Source: Litoreibacter arenae DSM 19593 (GTDB lineage Bacteria > Pseudomonadota > Alphaproteobacteria > Rhodobacterales > Rhodobacteraceae). From it: DNA of 64,000 nt. The notes beneath the pieces are model-generated. The model was not told the origin of the DNA. It was given only the letters and a program-made list of their open reading frames with translations, and ran no database searches. The stretch is from assembly GCF_000442275.2 (NCBI RefSeq), contig NZ_KE557306.1:659598-723597 (forward strand), written 5' to 3'. Made by a program: the position numbers and the translations under genes. Shown here piece after piece: positions 7,762-16,516 of this stretch. The stretch's first letter is position 1. Each line of letters starts with the position of its first letter.

Positions 7762-9105
7762 ATGCCACTTTCCAGCCCGCACGCTCCGCGCATCTATCCC
7801 GAGACCGATGCGTCGGCACAGGAAATTGCAGCCTTCGTCGAGTTCGCCCATGTCGTCGATGTGGCGGGGTGGCTGGAGCAGCTTTCCCGACCTGACGCCA
7901 GCCAGCGCCTGCTGGCTTTGCAGCGCGCGCAGCGGGCCAAGGTCTTTGGCAACATGTCGCTGGACGCGCAGGTCGATCTGGCGCGGTTGATGACCATGCC
8001 CGATCTGGCGGGGATCGTGACGCAGATGGATGCCGACGACCGCGTCGATCTGTTCAACCGCCTGACGCCGGAGGAACAGCAGCAGTTGATGGGGCAACTG
8101 GCGCGGGAAGATCGCGACGACATCCGGCAACTGTCGGCGCATGACGAAGGCTCTGCCGGGGCGCTCATGACGTCGGATTATGCCGTGCTTGGGTCGGATA
8201 TGACGGCGGTGGAGGCCATTTCGGAGCTGAAACGGCAGGCGCCGGAGACCGAGACCATCTACCGCTCCTACATTCTTGATGAACAGCGGCGCTTGATCGG
8301 GTCGATCCAGTTGCACAGGCTTGTTCTGGCGGCGGATACCGCGCTGATCGGCGATTTGATGGAGGCGAACCCGGTGTCGGTGCCTTTGGAGGCGGACCGC
8401 GAAGAGGTCGCGCATCTGATCGCGCGATACGATCTGTTTGCCTTGCCCGTGGTCGATGCGCAGGGGGTGCTGCTGGGGATCGTCACGCATGACGACGCCT
8501 CCGACGCGTTGCAGGCGGAAATGACGGAGGACTTCCAGAAAATCTCGACCGTGTTGCCGTTCTCCCAGAGCATGCGCGATGCCAGCATCCGCGTGCTGTA
8601 TTCGAGACGGATCGTCTGGCTGGCGCTTCTGGTGTTCGGCAACCTGTTTTCCGGCGCGGGCATCGCCTATTTCGAGGAGACCATTCTGGCCTATGTGTCG
8701 CTGGTCTTCTTCCTGCCGCTTCTGATCGACAGCAGCGGCAATGCGGGGGCGCAGTCGGCGACGTTGATGGTGCGCGCGCTGGCCACGGGGGACGTGGCGA
8801 TGCGGGACTGGCGCGACCTGATCGGGCGCGAGTTGCTGATCGCGGCGGCGCTTGGCGCGACGATGGCGCTGGTGGTGTTCCCCATCGGCATCTGGCGGGG
8901 CGGCGCGGATGTGGCGCTGGTGGTGGGCCTCACCATGGTGCTGGTGGTGATCATCGGCAGCCTTGTGGGCATGTCATTGCCGTTTTTGCTGAGCCGCCTG
9001 AAGCTGGACCCCGCAACGGCCAGCGGCCCGCTGGTCACCACGATCTCGGACGCGGTTGGCGTGATGATCTATTTCTCGATCGCGACGATGGTGTTGTCGC
9101 TGTGA
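7762..9105 (+). CDS. mgtE: Magnesium transporter MgtE
   Basis: The 447-residue protein has the full MgtE layout. An N-terminal helical domain (residues about 20-130, with the LFNRLTPEEQQQLMGQL repeat) is followed by two CBS domains (about 130-250) and then five membrane helices. The pore signatures PLLIDSSGNAGAQSATL and LDPATASGPLVTT are intact. MgtE is a Mg2+-gated channel in the inner membrane; the cytosolic domains close it when internal Mg2+ is high. The ATG at 7762 has an AAAGGA site eight bases upstream and is preferred over ATG 7732. Its 3' end overlaps the convergent GST gene by 37 bp. Confidence 0.95.
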   Translation: MPLSSPHAPRIYPETDASAQEIAAFVEFAHVVDVAGWLEQLSRPDASQRLLALQRAQRAKVFGNMSLDAQVDLARLMTMPDLAGIVTQMDADDRVDLFNRLTPEEQQQLMGQLAREDRDDIRQLSAHDEGSAGALMTSDYAVLGSDMTAVEAISELKRQAPETETIYRSYILDEQRRLIGSIQLHRLVLAADTALIGDLMEANPVSVPLEADREEVAHLIARYDLFALPVVDAQGVLLGIVTHDDASDALQAEMTEDFQKISTVLPFSQSMRDASIRVLYSRRIVWLALLVFGNLFSGAGIAYFEETILAYVSLVFFLPLLIDSSGNAGAQSATLMVRALATGDVAMRDWRDLIGRELLIAAALGATMALVVFPIGIWRGGADVALVVGLTMVLVVIIGSLVGMSLPFLLSRLKLDPATASGPLVTTISDAVGVMIYFSIATMVLSL

Positions 9106-9740
9106 TTTTCGCGTAACTTCCCGTCCATCCAGTCCTGCATATGCGGGCGGTAGGACGCCAACTCCTGCGCGACTTGGGGCAGGGCCTGCATCTGCGCACG
9201 GTAGCTGCGTACGGTGGGCGACCAGTGCAACGGGCGCAGGACGCTGTGTTGCTCCATCAGATCCAGCCACTCCAACGTGACGATGAGGCCGCAATCGCCT
9301 AGCCACAGGCGGTCGCGGGGGAGCGGGCTTTGGTCAAGCAGCGTGCTGAGCGCGGTGAGACGTTTGGTGATCTCTGCGTGCGCTGCCTCGGTTTCGGATG
9401 CAACGCGCGTCGCCGGGCTGACATTTGAGAACAGCAGGCGCAGGGCGGGCTCCAGCCTTGTGTCGTGAAAGCGCGACAGCTCGCGGCATTTGGCGCGGGG
9501 GATAAGGCCCTTGGGCAGCATGGCGGAATCGGGATGCTTTTCCTCAAGGTATTCGGCAATCGCCTCGCTATCGGTGAGGGTCAGATTGCCGTCTTTTAGC
9601 GCGGGAAGGTTCCCTGTAGGGACCAGCGACAGGTAGTCGGCGGGCGGGGCCAGATCGCGCCACTCCAGCCCCTTGGTGCGTAAGGCAAGGCGCAGCTTGG
9701 CGCAGTAAAGCGAATGGTCGACGGAAAAGATTTCATACAT
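9069..9740 (-). CDS. Glutathione S-transferase family protein
   Basis: The 223-residue protein has a thioredoxin-like N-terminal domain (YEIFSVDHSLYCAKLRLALRTKG), the cis-proline and Glu-Ser GSH-binding motif (GNLPALKDGNLTLTDSEAIAEYLEE), and a helical C-terminal domain. Ser or Cys near residues 10-13 would be the catalytic residue. The substrate cannot be inferred. It is convergent with mgtE, and the tails overlap by 37 bp. Confidence 0.85.
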   Translation of the reverse strand: MYEIFSVDHSLYCAKLRLALRTKGLEWRDLAPPADYLSLVPTGNLPALKDGNLTLTDSEAIAEYLEEKHPDSAMLPKGLIPRAKCRELSRFHDTRLEPALRLLFSNVSPATRVASETEAAHAEITKRLTALSTLLDQSPLPRDRLWLGDCGLIVTLEWLDLMEQHSVLRPLHWSPTVRSYRAQMQALPQVAQELASYRPHMQDWMDGKLRENHSDNTIVAIEK

Positions 9741-9893
9741 GCGGGCCAGTGTAGCCTTCCCCCTTGCAGGCGTGAAGTTGCCAATACATGCTGTACGCAG
9801 TTGTGAATTCCCAAGCGGACGCCTTGCCCCTATGGGTCGCGGGCGTGTAAGACGCGAGGGATAGACCTTGTGCTACAGGATAAAGGGGTGGGT

Positions 9894-11147
9894 ATGCGTC
9901 GAGTTGTTGTGACCGGGCTTGGAATGGTGACGCCTTTGGGCGACGGGGTGGAGACCACCTGGAAAAACGCGCTGGCGGGGAAATCCGGCGCGCGGACGAT
10001 CAAGAAATTTGACGCCTCCCACCTTGGGACCGACTACGCCTGCGAAGTGCCGCGTGGCGAAGGTGAGGGCGAGTTCAACGCCGACGCGTATATGGAGCCC
10101 AAAGAGCAGCGCAAGGTGGATGATTTCATCCTCTACGGCATGGCGGCGGCGCAGCAGGCGGTGGAAGACGCGGGCTGGACACCGGATGACCAGCACGAGC
10201 TGGAGCGCACCGGCGTGATGATCGGCTCTGGCATTGGCGGCTTGTCGTCGATTGCCGATACGGCTGTTTTGATAAAGGAACGTGGGCCCCGTCGGGTGTC
10301 TCCGTTCTTTATTCCGGGCGCTTTGGTCAATCTGGTGTCGGGGCAGGTGTCCATCCGCTACGGCTTCAAGGGGCCGAACCATGCGGTTGTGACCGCGTGT
10401 TCCACCGGCGCACATGCCATCGGTGACGCGGCGCGGCTGATCGCGCTGGACGACGCGGATGTGATGATCGCAGGCGGCGCGGAGAGCCCGATTTGCGAGA
10501 TCGGTATTGCCGGTTTCAACGCGTGCAAGGCGCTGTCGACGGCCCATGCGGACGATCCCGAGAAGGCCTCGCGGCCCTGGGACGCGGACCGCGACGGGTT
10601 TGTCATGGGAGAGGGCGCGGGCGTTGTGGTGCTGGAAGAATACGAGCATGCCAAAGCGCGCGGTGCGAAGATTTACGCGGAGGTGCTGGGCTACGGGCTG
10701 TCGGGCGACGCACACCACATCACTGCGCCGCCACCGGATCATGAGGGCGCGGAACGCGCCATGCGGGCTGCGGTGAAGCGGGCTGGCATCGAGCCGTCGC
10801 AGATCAACTATATCAACGCGCATGGCACCTCGACCATGGCCGACACGATCGAGCTGGGCGCGGTAGAGCGGCTGCTGGGCGATGCCTGCAAGGGGGCGAC
10901 CATGTCGTCCACCAAGTCGATGACCGGCCACCTGCTGGGGGCTGCTGGCGCCATCGAGGCGATCTTCTGCATTCTGGCGATCCGTGACCAAGTGTGCCCG
11001 CCGACGATCAACCTTGACAATCCGGCGGTCGAAACCGACATAGACCTGTGTGCAAACAAAGCGGTAGAGCGCGAAGTTAATGTTGTTTTGTCAAACAGCT
11101 TCGGCTTTGGCGGGACCAATGCCTGCCTGATTATGGGAAAAGTGTAA
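9894..11147 (+). CDS. fabF: 3-oxoacyl-ACP synthase II
   Basis: The 417-residue condensing enzyme begins MRRVVVTGLGMVTPLG. The Cys-His-His triad is visible: Cys169 (TACSTGAHA), His in NAHGTSTMADT and His in SMTGHLLGAAGA. FabF extends acyl-ACP with malonyl-ACP and makes the step needed for cis-vaccenate. The start at 9894 has AAAGGGG upstream. It is followed after seven bases by mltG, the usual pairing in Rhodobacteraceae. Confidence 0.97.
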   Translation: MRRVVVTGLGMVTPLGDGVETTWKNALAGKSGARTIKKFDASHLGTDYACEVPRGEGEGEFNADAYMEPKEQRKVDDFILYGMAAAQQAVEDAGWTPDDQHELERTGVMIGSGIGGLSSIADTAVLIKERGPRRVSPFFIPGALVNLVSGQVSIRYGFKGPNHAVVTACSTGAHAIGDAARLIALDDADVMIAGGAESPICEIGIAGFNACKALSTAHADDPEKASRPWDADRDGFVMGEGAGVVVLEEYEHAKARGAKIYAEVLGYGLSGDAHHITAPPPDHEGAERAMRAAVKRAGIEPSQINYINAHGTSTMADTIELGAVERLLGDACKGATMSSTKSMTGHLLGAAGAIEAIFCILAIRDQVCPPTINLDNPAVETDIDLCANKAVEREVNVVLSNSFGFGGTNACLIMGKV

Positions 11148-11154
11148 GCCCCTT

Positions 11155-12312
11155 ATGTGGAAATCCATCGCCTCGAACTTCCTGACGCTGTTCATCCTGC
11201 TACTGGTCGCTGCTGGCGCGCTGGTGGGCTGGGGACAGGCGCAATACACCAAGACCGGCCCGCTGGAGGACGCGATTTGTGTGCGGGTGCCGTTGGGCGG
11301 CTCGATGGCGCTGGTCTCACGCGACCTTGAGGCGAAAGGGGCCGTGTCGAACGGGCGGATTTTCCGCATCGGTGCGGATTATGCGGACAAGTCGCAACAG
11401 CTGAAAGCGGGCAGCTTTCTGGTGCCTGCGGGCGCGTCGATGGAGCAGATTGTCGACATCGTCACCCGTGGCGGGCAGAACACATGCGGCACGGAAGTGG
11501 TGTACCGCATCGGTGTGACCTCGCGCAGCGCGGTGGTGCGGGAGTTGGACCCGACGACGAACGAGTATATCGAGACGGCCAAGTTTACGCCTGGTGTGGA
11601 CGAAGCGCCTCAGGTCTATGTGGAGGCGCGTGACGACCGTGATGTGCGCTACCGCGTGGCGGTGGCCGAGGGCGCGACTAGCTGGCAGATCGTGGATAGC
11701 CTGCGGGCGCTGGACGTGTTCGAAGGCGAGATCGACGAAACCCCGCCGGAGGGCAGCCTTGCGCCGGACAGCTACGAAGTGCAGCCGGGTGCGGACCGTG
11801 CAGCGTTGATCGCGAAAATGACGGCAGCGCAAGAGAAGATACTGGCGGAGGCGTGGGAGGCGCGTGACCCGAACGTGCCGCTGGAGAGCCCGGAGGAGGC
11901 GTTGATCCTTGCCTCGATCATCGAGAAGGAAACGGGTGTTCCCGAGGAGCGGCGGCAGGTGGCGAGCGTGTTCACCAACCGTTTGCGTCAGGGCATCAAG
12001 CTGCAAACGGACCCGACGGTGATCTATGGCGTCACGCGCGGCGAAGGAGTGCTGGGCCGTGGCCTGCGCCAGTCGGAGTTGCGCCGCGAGACGCCTTACA
12101 ACACCTATGTGATCCCCGGCTTGCCGCCGACCCCGATTGCCAACCCCGGCAAGTTGTCGATTGAGGCAGCGCTGAACCCGGACGACACCCCCTACATCTT
12201 CTTTGTGGCGGACGGCACGGGAGGTCATGCGTTTGCGGTGACCATCGAGGACCACAACCGCAACGTCGCCGAATGGCGCAAGATCGAGGCGGAGCGGGCC
12301 GCGCAGAACTGA
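11155..12312 (+). CDS. mltG: Endolytic transglycosylase MltG
   Basis: The 385-residue protein has one N-terminal membrane helix (FLTLFILLLVAAGALVGWG), a LysM-like region, and the YceG/MltG catalytic domain with ILASIIEKETGVPEER, whose glutamate is the catalytic residue. It ends with the conserved HAFAVTIEDHNRNVAEWR. The enzyme cuts nascent glycan strands in the periplasm and sets peptidoglycan chain length. It is co-transcribed with fabF, and a terminator follows after about 120 bp. Confidence 0.95.
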   Translation: MWKSIASNFLTLFILLLVAAGALVGWGQAQYTKTGPLEDAICVRVPLGGSMALVSRDLEAKGAVSNGRIFRIGADYADKSQQLKAGSFLVPAGASMEQIVDIVTRGGQNTCGTEVVYRIGVTSRSAVVRELDPTTNEYIETAKFTPGVDEAPQVYVEARDDRDVRYRVAVAEGATSWQIVDSLRALDVFEGEIDETPPEGSLAPDSYEVQPGADRAALIAKMTAAQEKILAEAWEARDPNVPLESPEEALILASIIEKETGVPEERRQVASVFTNRLRQGIKLQTDPTVIYGVTRGEGVLGRGLRQSELRRETPYNTYVIPGLPPTPIANPGKLSIEAALNPDDTPYIFFVADGTGGHAFAVTIEDHNRNVAEWRKIEAERAAQN

Positions 12313-12325
12313 GGAAGGTCGCGCG

Positions 12326-12341
12326 TTAACCCGTTGTTAAC
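12326..12341. promoter_or_regulatory. Candidate CtrA binding site before the GTA locus
   Basis: TTAACCCGTTGTTAAC matches the CtrA full-site consensus TTAA-N7-TTAAC exactly. It lies 14 bp after mltG and about 185 bp before the first GTA gene. CtrA is known to be needed for GTA expression in Rhodobacter capsulatus. The assignment rests on the motif only. Confidence 0.55.
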
Positions 12342-12430
12342 GCTCACCGTTCGCAGGTTTGCGGATCGCGCATTTTCTTGACTTTTGGCCTGTGATGGGT
12401 GAAAAGGCATCTCAAGACGGAACAAGTGAG

Positions 12431-12470
12431 AAAGCGGCTCGGGTCACCATGACCCAAGGCCGCTTTTTTG
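12431..12470 (+). terminator. Rho-independent terminator between mltG and the GTA locus
   Basis: AAAGCGGC pairs with GCCGCTTT, with an inner GGGTCA/TGACCC stem, followed by TTTTTT. It ends the fabF-mltG transcript and lies upstream of the GTA genes. Confidence 0.85.
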
Positions 12471-12526
12471 TTTTCCGACCCTAGATAGAGCCTTCCCGCC
12501 GCTGGCGAGGGACGTAGGAGGCCCAC

Positions 12527-13102
12527 ATGAACGAGACACCCGAACCAACCGGCTTGCCGGACCAATTGGTGACCCAATCCGTAGACGAGATTTTGGAAGA
12601 CCTGACGATGATGGCCCGGGAACTGACGGCACAAGTCAGACGGGAATGGCGGCGCGTTATCGCAGACCAGTCGGTCGCGCCGGACTTCAGAACGAAGCTG
12701 AAGCAGGATCTTCAGAGCCTGTTGAACACAAGCAGAGACGCGGAAGGAAAACTTGATGAATACCGCAGAAAGCGTGCCGGGCGCGCCGCAGAATACGCCG
12801 TTGATCTTGGAGCGGCCCGGCTTGAGATCAGGCGCCGCCTTGATCGCATCCGAGACGGACGAGATCCGCGAGGCGTTTCTTGGGGGTCTGAGCGACGAGG
12901 AGGCCTCGGCGCTGCCGTTCCTGTTCGATTTCTGGGCGCATCCGCATCAACTGCCGCCTGCGGGCGACTGGCGGTCTTGGGTCATCATGGGCGGGCGCGG
13001 CGCGGGCAAAACCCGTGCGGGGGCCGAATGGGTGCGGATGATGGTCGAGGGCGACATGCCCGGCGATCCGGGCCGTGTGCGGCGCGTGGCGCTGGTAGGT
13101 GA
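12527..13102 (+). CDS. GTA small terminase-like protein (g1)
   Basis: The ATG has an AGGAGG site at ideal spacing. The first 115 or so residues (acidic start, then MMARELTAQVRREWRRVI and later AARLEIRRRLDRIRDG) resemble the g1 small-terminase protein that opens Rhodobacterales GTA clusters. The frame then runs on without a stop to 191 residues, about 350 bp into the large terminase gene. The last 70 residues are rich in Arg, Gly and Ala and look like an out-of-frame read of terminase. Either the natural stop has been lost by a frameshift or the tail is a genuine overlap. In phages the partner protein recognises DNA for packaging. Confidence 0.6.
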   Translation: MNETPEPTGLPDQLVTQSVDEILEDLTMMARELTAQVRREWRRVIADQSVAPDFRTKLKQDLQSLLNTSRDAEGKLDEYRRKRAGRAAEYAVDLGAARLEIRRRLDRIRDGRDPRGVSWGSERRGGLGAAVPVRFLGASASTAACGRLAVLGHHGRARRGQNPCGGRMGADDGRGRHARRSGPCAARGAGR

Positions 13103-14150
13103 AACCTTTGACCAAGTGCGCGACGTGATGATCTTTGGCGATAGCGGGATACTGGCGTGCTCGCCCCCTGACCGTCGGCCTGAGTGGCAGGCCACGCGGC
13201 GGCGGCTGGTCTGGCCCAACGGGGCGATTGCGGAGGCGCATAGCGCGTCCTCGCCGGAGCATATGCGCGGGCCGCAGTTTGACGCGGCTTGGGTGGATGA
13301 GCTGGCCAAGTGGACCAAGGCGCGGGAGGCCTATGACCAGCTGCAATTCGCGCTGCGTCTGGGGGACCGTCCGCAGCAGGTGATTACGACCACGCCGCGC
13401 AATGTGACGGTGCTGAAGCAGATACTGGATGCGGGGTCGACGGTGGTGACCAATGCGCCGACCGAGGCCAACAAGGACAACCTTGCGGCGTCGTTTTTGG
13501 AAGAGGTGCGCAGGCGCTATGGCGACACGCGGATGGGGCGTCAGGAACTGGACGGTCTGCTGCTGGATGATGTGGACGGGGCCTTGTGGACCGCGTCGAT
13601 GCTGGAGGACTTGCGGGTGAGTGAATTGCCCCACTTCGAGCGGGTGGTGGTCGCGGTGGACCCTGCGGTGTCGTCGAAGAAGGCGTCGGACGCGTGCGGG
13701 ATCGTGGTCGCCGGGCTGGTGCGGTCCGGCAAGGACTGGGAAGCCGTGGTGATTGAGGACGCAACCGTTGAGGGGGCGTCGCCCACAGGCTGGGCGCATG
13801 CGGCCTTGGCAGCGTATGAGCGGCACGGTGCGAACCGGATCGTGGCGGAGGTGAACCAAGGCGGCGATCTGGTGGAGACGTTGATCCATCAGCTGGACCC
13901 TGTGGTGCCGTACCGGTCTGTCCATGCCTCGCGGGGCAAGGCGGCGCGGGCGGAGCCTGTGGCGGCTTTGTATGAACAGGGGCGTGTTAAGCACTATGGC
14001 GCCTTGGGGCCGTTGGAGGACCAGATGTGCCAGATGACGGTGACGGGCTTTCAGGGCTCCGGCTCGCCGGACCGTGTGGACGCGCTGGTCTGGGCGTTGA
14101 CGGAACTGATGGGTGCGAGTGCGCCACAGGCGCGGATCCGCACGCTCTAG
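12756..14150 (+). CDS. GTA large terminase (g2)
   Basis: The protein of about 464 residues contains the Walker A motif VIMGGRGAGKTRAGAEWV, a Walker B-like FDAAWVDELAKW, the TTTPRN coupling motif and a C-terminal RNase H-like nuclease with VVVAVDPAVSSKK and ADEPs such as RIVAEVNQGGDLVE. It is the DNA-packaging motor of the gene transfer agent. ATG 12756 follows AAGGA; a start nearer the conserved LSDEEASALPFLFDFW segment is possible because the first 40 residues overlap the g1 frame. The gene seems intact even though most of the locus downstream is deleted. Confidence 0.9.
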   Translation: MNTAESVPGAPQNTPLILERPGLRSGAALIASETDEIREAFLGGLSDEEASALPFLFDFWAHPHQLPPAGDWRSWVIMGGRGAGKTRAGAEWVRMMVEGDMPGDPGRVRRVALVGETFDQVRDVMIFGDSGILACSPPDRRPEWQATRRRLVWPNGAIAEAHSASSPEHMRGPQFDAAWVDELAKWTKAREAYDQLQFALRLGDRPQQVITTTPRNVTVLKQILDAGSTVVTNAPTEANKDNLAASFLEEVRRRYGDTRMGRQELDGLLLDDVDGALWTASMLEDLRVSELPHFERVVVAVDPAVSSKKASDACGIVVAGLVRSGKDWEAVVIEDATVEGASPTGWAHAALAAYERHGANRIVAEVNQGGDLVETLIHQLDPVVPYRSVHASRGKAARAEPVAALYEQGRVKHYGALGPLEDQMCQMTVTGFQGSGSPDRVDALVWALTELMGASAPQARIRTL

Positions 14151-14152
14151 AG

Positions 14153-14164
14153 CACCGTACGGTG
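14153..14164. repeat. 12 bp perfect palindrome after terminase
   Basis: CACCGTACGGTG reads the same on both strands and starts three bases after the terminase stop codon. It could be a protein-binding site; its loop would be too small for a good hairpin. Confidence 0.4.
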
Positions 14165-14249
14165 GTGTAAGACGATCTTAGGGGCGGCGACATAGATTGC
14201 CCTTAACGACGCGATAAAGGGGTTTCGGCCCTGATGCGACAGACAATTG

Positions 14250-14287
14250 AGGCCCCTGTGACATGAACACGGGGGCCTTTTCTTTTT
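14250..14287 (+). terminator. Rho-independent terminator between terminase and portal
   Basis: AGGCCCCTGTG pairs with CACGGGGGCCT (one G-T pair) around the loop ACATGAA, followed by TTTTCTTTTT. It lies inside the GTA locus and would stop readthrough into the portal fragment. The ATG in its loop (14263) is therefore an unlikely start for the portal gene. Confidence 0.85.
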
Positions 14288-14307
14288 GGACGAACAGGAG
14301 CCGGATG

Positions 14308-15210
14308 ATGGTGTTTGACTTTTTGCGGCGTGGACAGGCGGAGGTGCCGGAGGCGAAGGCCTCGGCCACGGGCAAGGTGCTGGCTTATGGCGGGCGCGGC
14401 ATTGCCTGGAGCCCACGGGATACGCCGTCGCTGACGCGGTCCGGCTTTGCGTCGAACCCTGTGGGGTTCCGGTCGGTGAAGATGATCGCCGAGGCGGCGG
14501 CGGCGTTGCCACTGGTGTTGCAGGACGGGGCGCAGCGCTATGACACGCACCCTGTTCTGGGACTGATGTCGCGGCCCAATCAGGCGCAGGGGCGGGCGGA
14601 GATGCTGGAAGCGCTCTATGGCCAGCTGCTGCTGTCGGGGAACGGGTATCTGGAGGCCGTGGGGCTTGGAGAGGGCGTTCCGGTGGAGCTGCATGTGCTG
14701 CGCTCTGACCGGATGAGCTTGGTTCCGGGCGCGGATGGCTGGCCTGCGGCGTATGAATACGCAGTGGGCGGGCGCAAGCACCGGTTTGACATGACGGGGG
14801 AGCTGGCACCGATCTGCCATATCCGCAGTTTCCATCCGCAGGATGACCATTACGGGTTCTCGCCCCTGCAGGCGGCGGCAACGGCGATTGACGTGCATAA
14901 CTCTGCCTCGCGCTGGTCCAAGGCGCTGCTGGACAACGCGGCGCGGCCTTCGGGGGCGATTGTCTACAAGGGCGGTGATGGCCAGCAAGCGATGACCAAT
15001 GACCAGTTCGAGCGGTTGCAGGTCGAGATGGAAGCGCACCATCAGGGCGCGCGGAATGCGGGGCGGCCGATGCTGCTGGAGGGTGGCCTGGACTGGAAGC
15101 CGATGGGGTTCTCGCCCTCAGATATGGAATTCCAGAAGACCAAGGAAGCCGCCGCGCGCGAGATTGCGCAGGCCTTCGGGGTGCCGCCGATGCTGCTGGG
15201 GATATGTTGA
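14308..15210 (+). pseudogene. GTA portal protein (g3), C-terminally truncated
   Basis: The frame begins MVFDFLRRGQAEVP after an AGGAG site seven bases upstream. It shows the HK97-type portal core: VGFRSVKMIAEAAAALPLVL, YLEAVG, PGADGWPAAYEYAVGG and AAAREIAQAFGVPPMLLGI. In intact GTA portals this last motif is followed by about 95 more residues. Here the sequence leaves the family right after MLLGI and hits a stop two codons later. The 300-residue product lacks the end of the portal. The break coincides with the start of g15 sequence in another frame. Confidence 0.85.
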
Positions 15211-16516
15211 GGCAGAAGGGGAGTTTGTGGCCCGGGTCACTGATGCACGGTTTCCCCATGACGAGGCAACGGACGTGACGCAGAACGAATTGCCGCTGGC
15301 GTTGACCGAAGCGGAAGCGACAACAATTGCGGAGCGTTGGCTGTCCGGGGCGCGCGTGGCGCGTGACGGAGTGAGCTTCAGCCTTCCGCCGTCGCGCAGC
15401 GATTTGCGGGCGGGTGACCTGGCCAAATTGACCGATGCCAGCGGTGGCTCGACGCTCTACCGGGTCGACCGGATCGAAGACCGTGGCGCGCGGCACGTCG
15501 AGGCGGTGAGGGTGGAGCGGCAAATCTACACGCCAAGCGAGGCCGTGGAAAGTGTGGGGGAGGTGAGACCTTTCGCGGTTCCAGTCCCTGTGTCCGCGCA
15601 GTTCATGGACTTACCTTTATTGAAGGGCGATGAGGTGCCACACACCCCCTATATCGCCGCGACGGCGCGCCCCTGGCCGGGGGGTGTTGCGGTGTATGGC
15701 TCCGCCGAGGACAGCGACTACAGCCTCAACACCGTGATCGAACGACCTGCCAGAATGGGCGTGCTAAAAACTTCGCTGGAAAAAGCGGAAGCGGGACTGT
15801 GGCAGCGGGGCAGGCCTTTGCGGGTGAACGTAGCGGGCGCACCGTTGAGTTCTGTGACAGCTGACGCCGTACTGAACGGGGCAAATGTGGCAGCTATCGG
15901 CGACGGATCGTCCGACAAGTGGGAGGTTATCCAGTTTGCAAGGGCAGACTTAGTTGCGCCCGACACCTACGACCTGTCCGGCCTATTGCGCGGGCAGGCG
16001 GGAAGCGATGGATTGGTTCCGGATTCTTGGCCAACGGGAAGCCGCTTCGTCCTGCTCGATGGTGCGCCGACCCAGATTGGCATGGAGCTATCCTCGCGCG
16101 GATTGGCGCGACACTACCGGATCGGCCCGTCTCTGAGGCCCTATGATGACCCTTCTTATCGCTACTACGTCGAGGCATTCCAAGGAGTTGGCTTGCGCCC
16201 TTACGCCCCTGCGCACCTCAAAGTGCGGCAAACGGGAGGAGATACCCACCTAAGCTGGGTGCGTCGGACCCGGATTGACGGTGACAGCTGGGCATCGCTG
16301 GAGGTGCCTCTGGGTGAGGAATTCGAGCGGTATTTGGTGCGTGTCACCCACAATGGCAGCGTTGTGCGTGAGGTGGAAACAGGATCTGCGGCTTGGACCT
16401 ACGTCGACGCTGAACAATCACAGGACGGGCTGACAGGCCCCTATGAAATCGAGGTGGCGCAGGTCTCCCTGCGCTTTGGCCCAGGACTCTTCTCAAGGAT
16501 TGAAATCAATGGTTGA
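15211..16516 (+). pseudogene. GTA g15 host-recognition tail protein, C-terminal remnant
   Basis: From about 15205 a different frame opens without a start codon of its own and runs 435 codons. It encodes the C-terminal part of the large TIM-barrel-like GTA tail tip protein g15: VARVTDARFPHDEATDV, LPPSRSDLRAGDL, YRVDRIEDRGARHVEAVRVE, IQFARADLVAPDTYDLSGLLRGQ and RIGPSLRPYDDPSYRYY. The intact family is about 1,300 residues, so two thirds is missing. The natural end is preserved and overlaps the next gene's ATG by 8 bp, as expected for the original operon. It could be translated only by reinitiation after the truncated portal. Confidence 0.82.

Noticed and set aside
14263..14307. ATG at 14263 as the portal start
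   Set aside because: It lies in the loop of a strong terminator, has no ribosome site and adds residues not seen in portal proteins.
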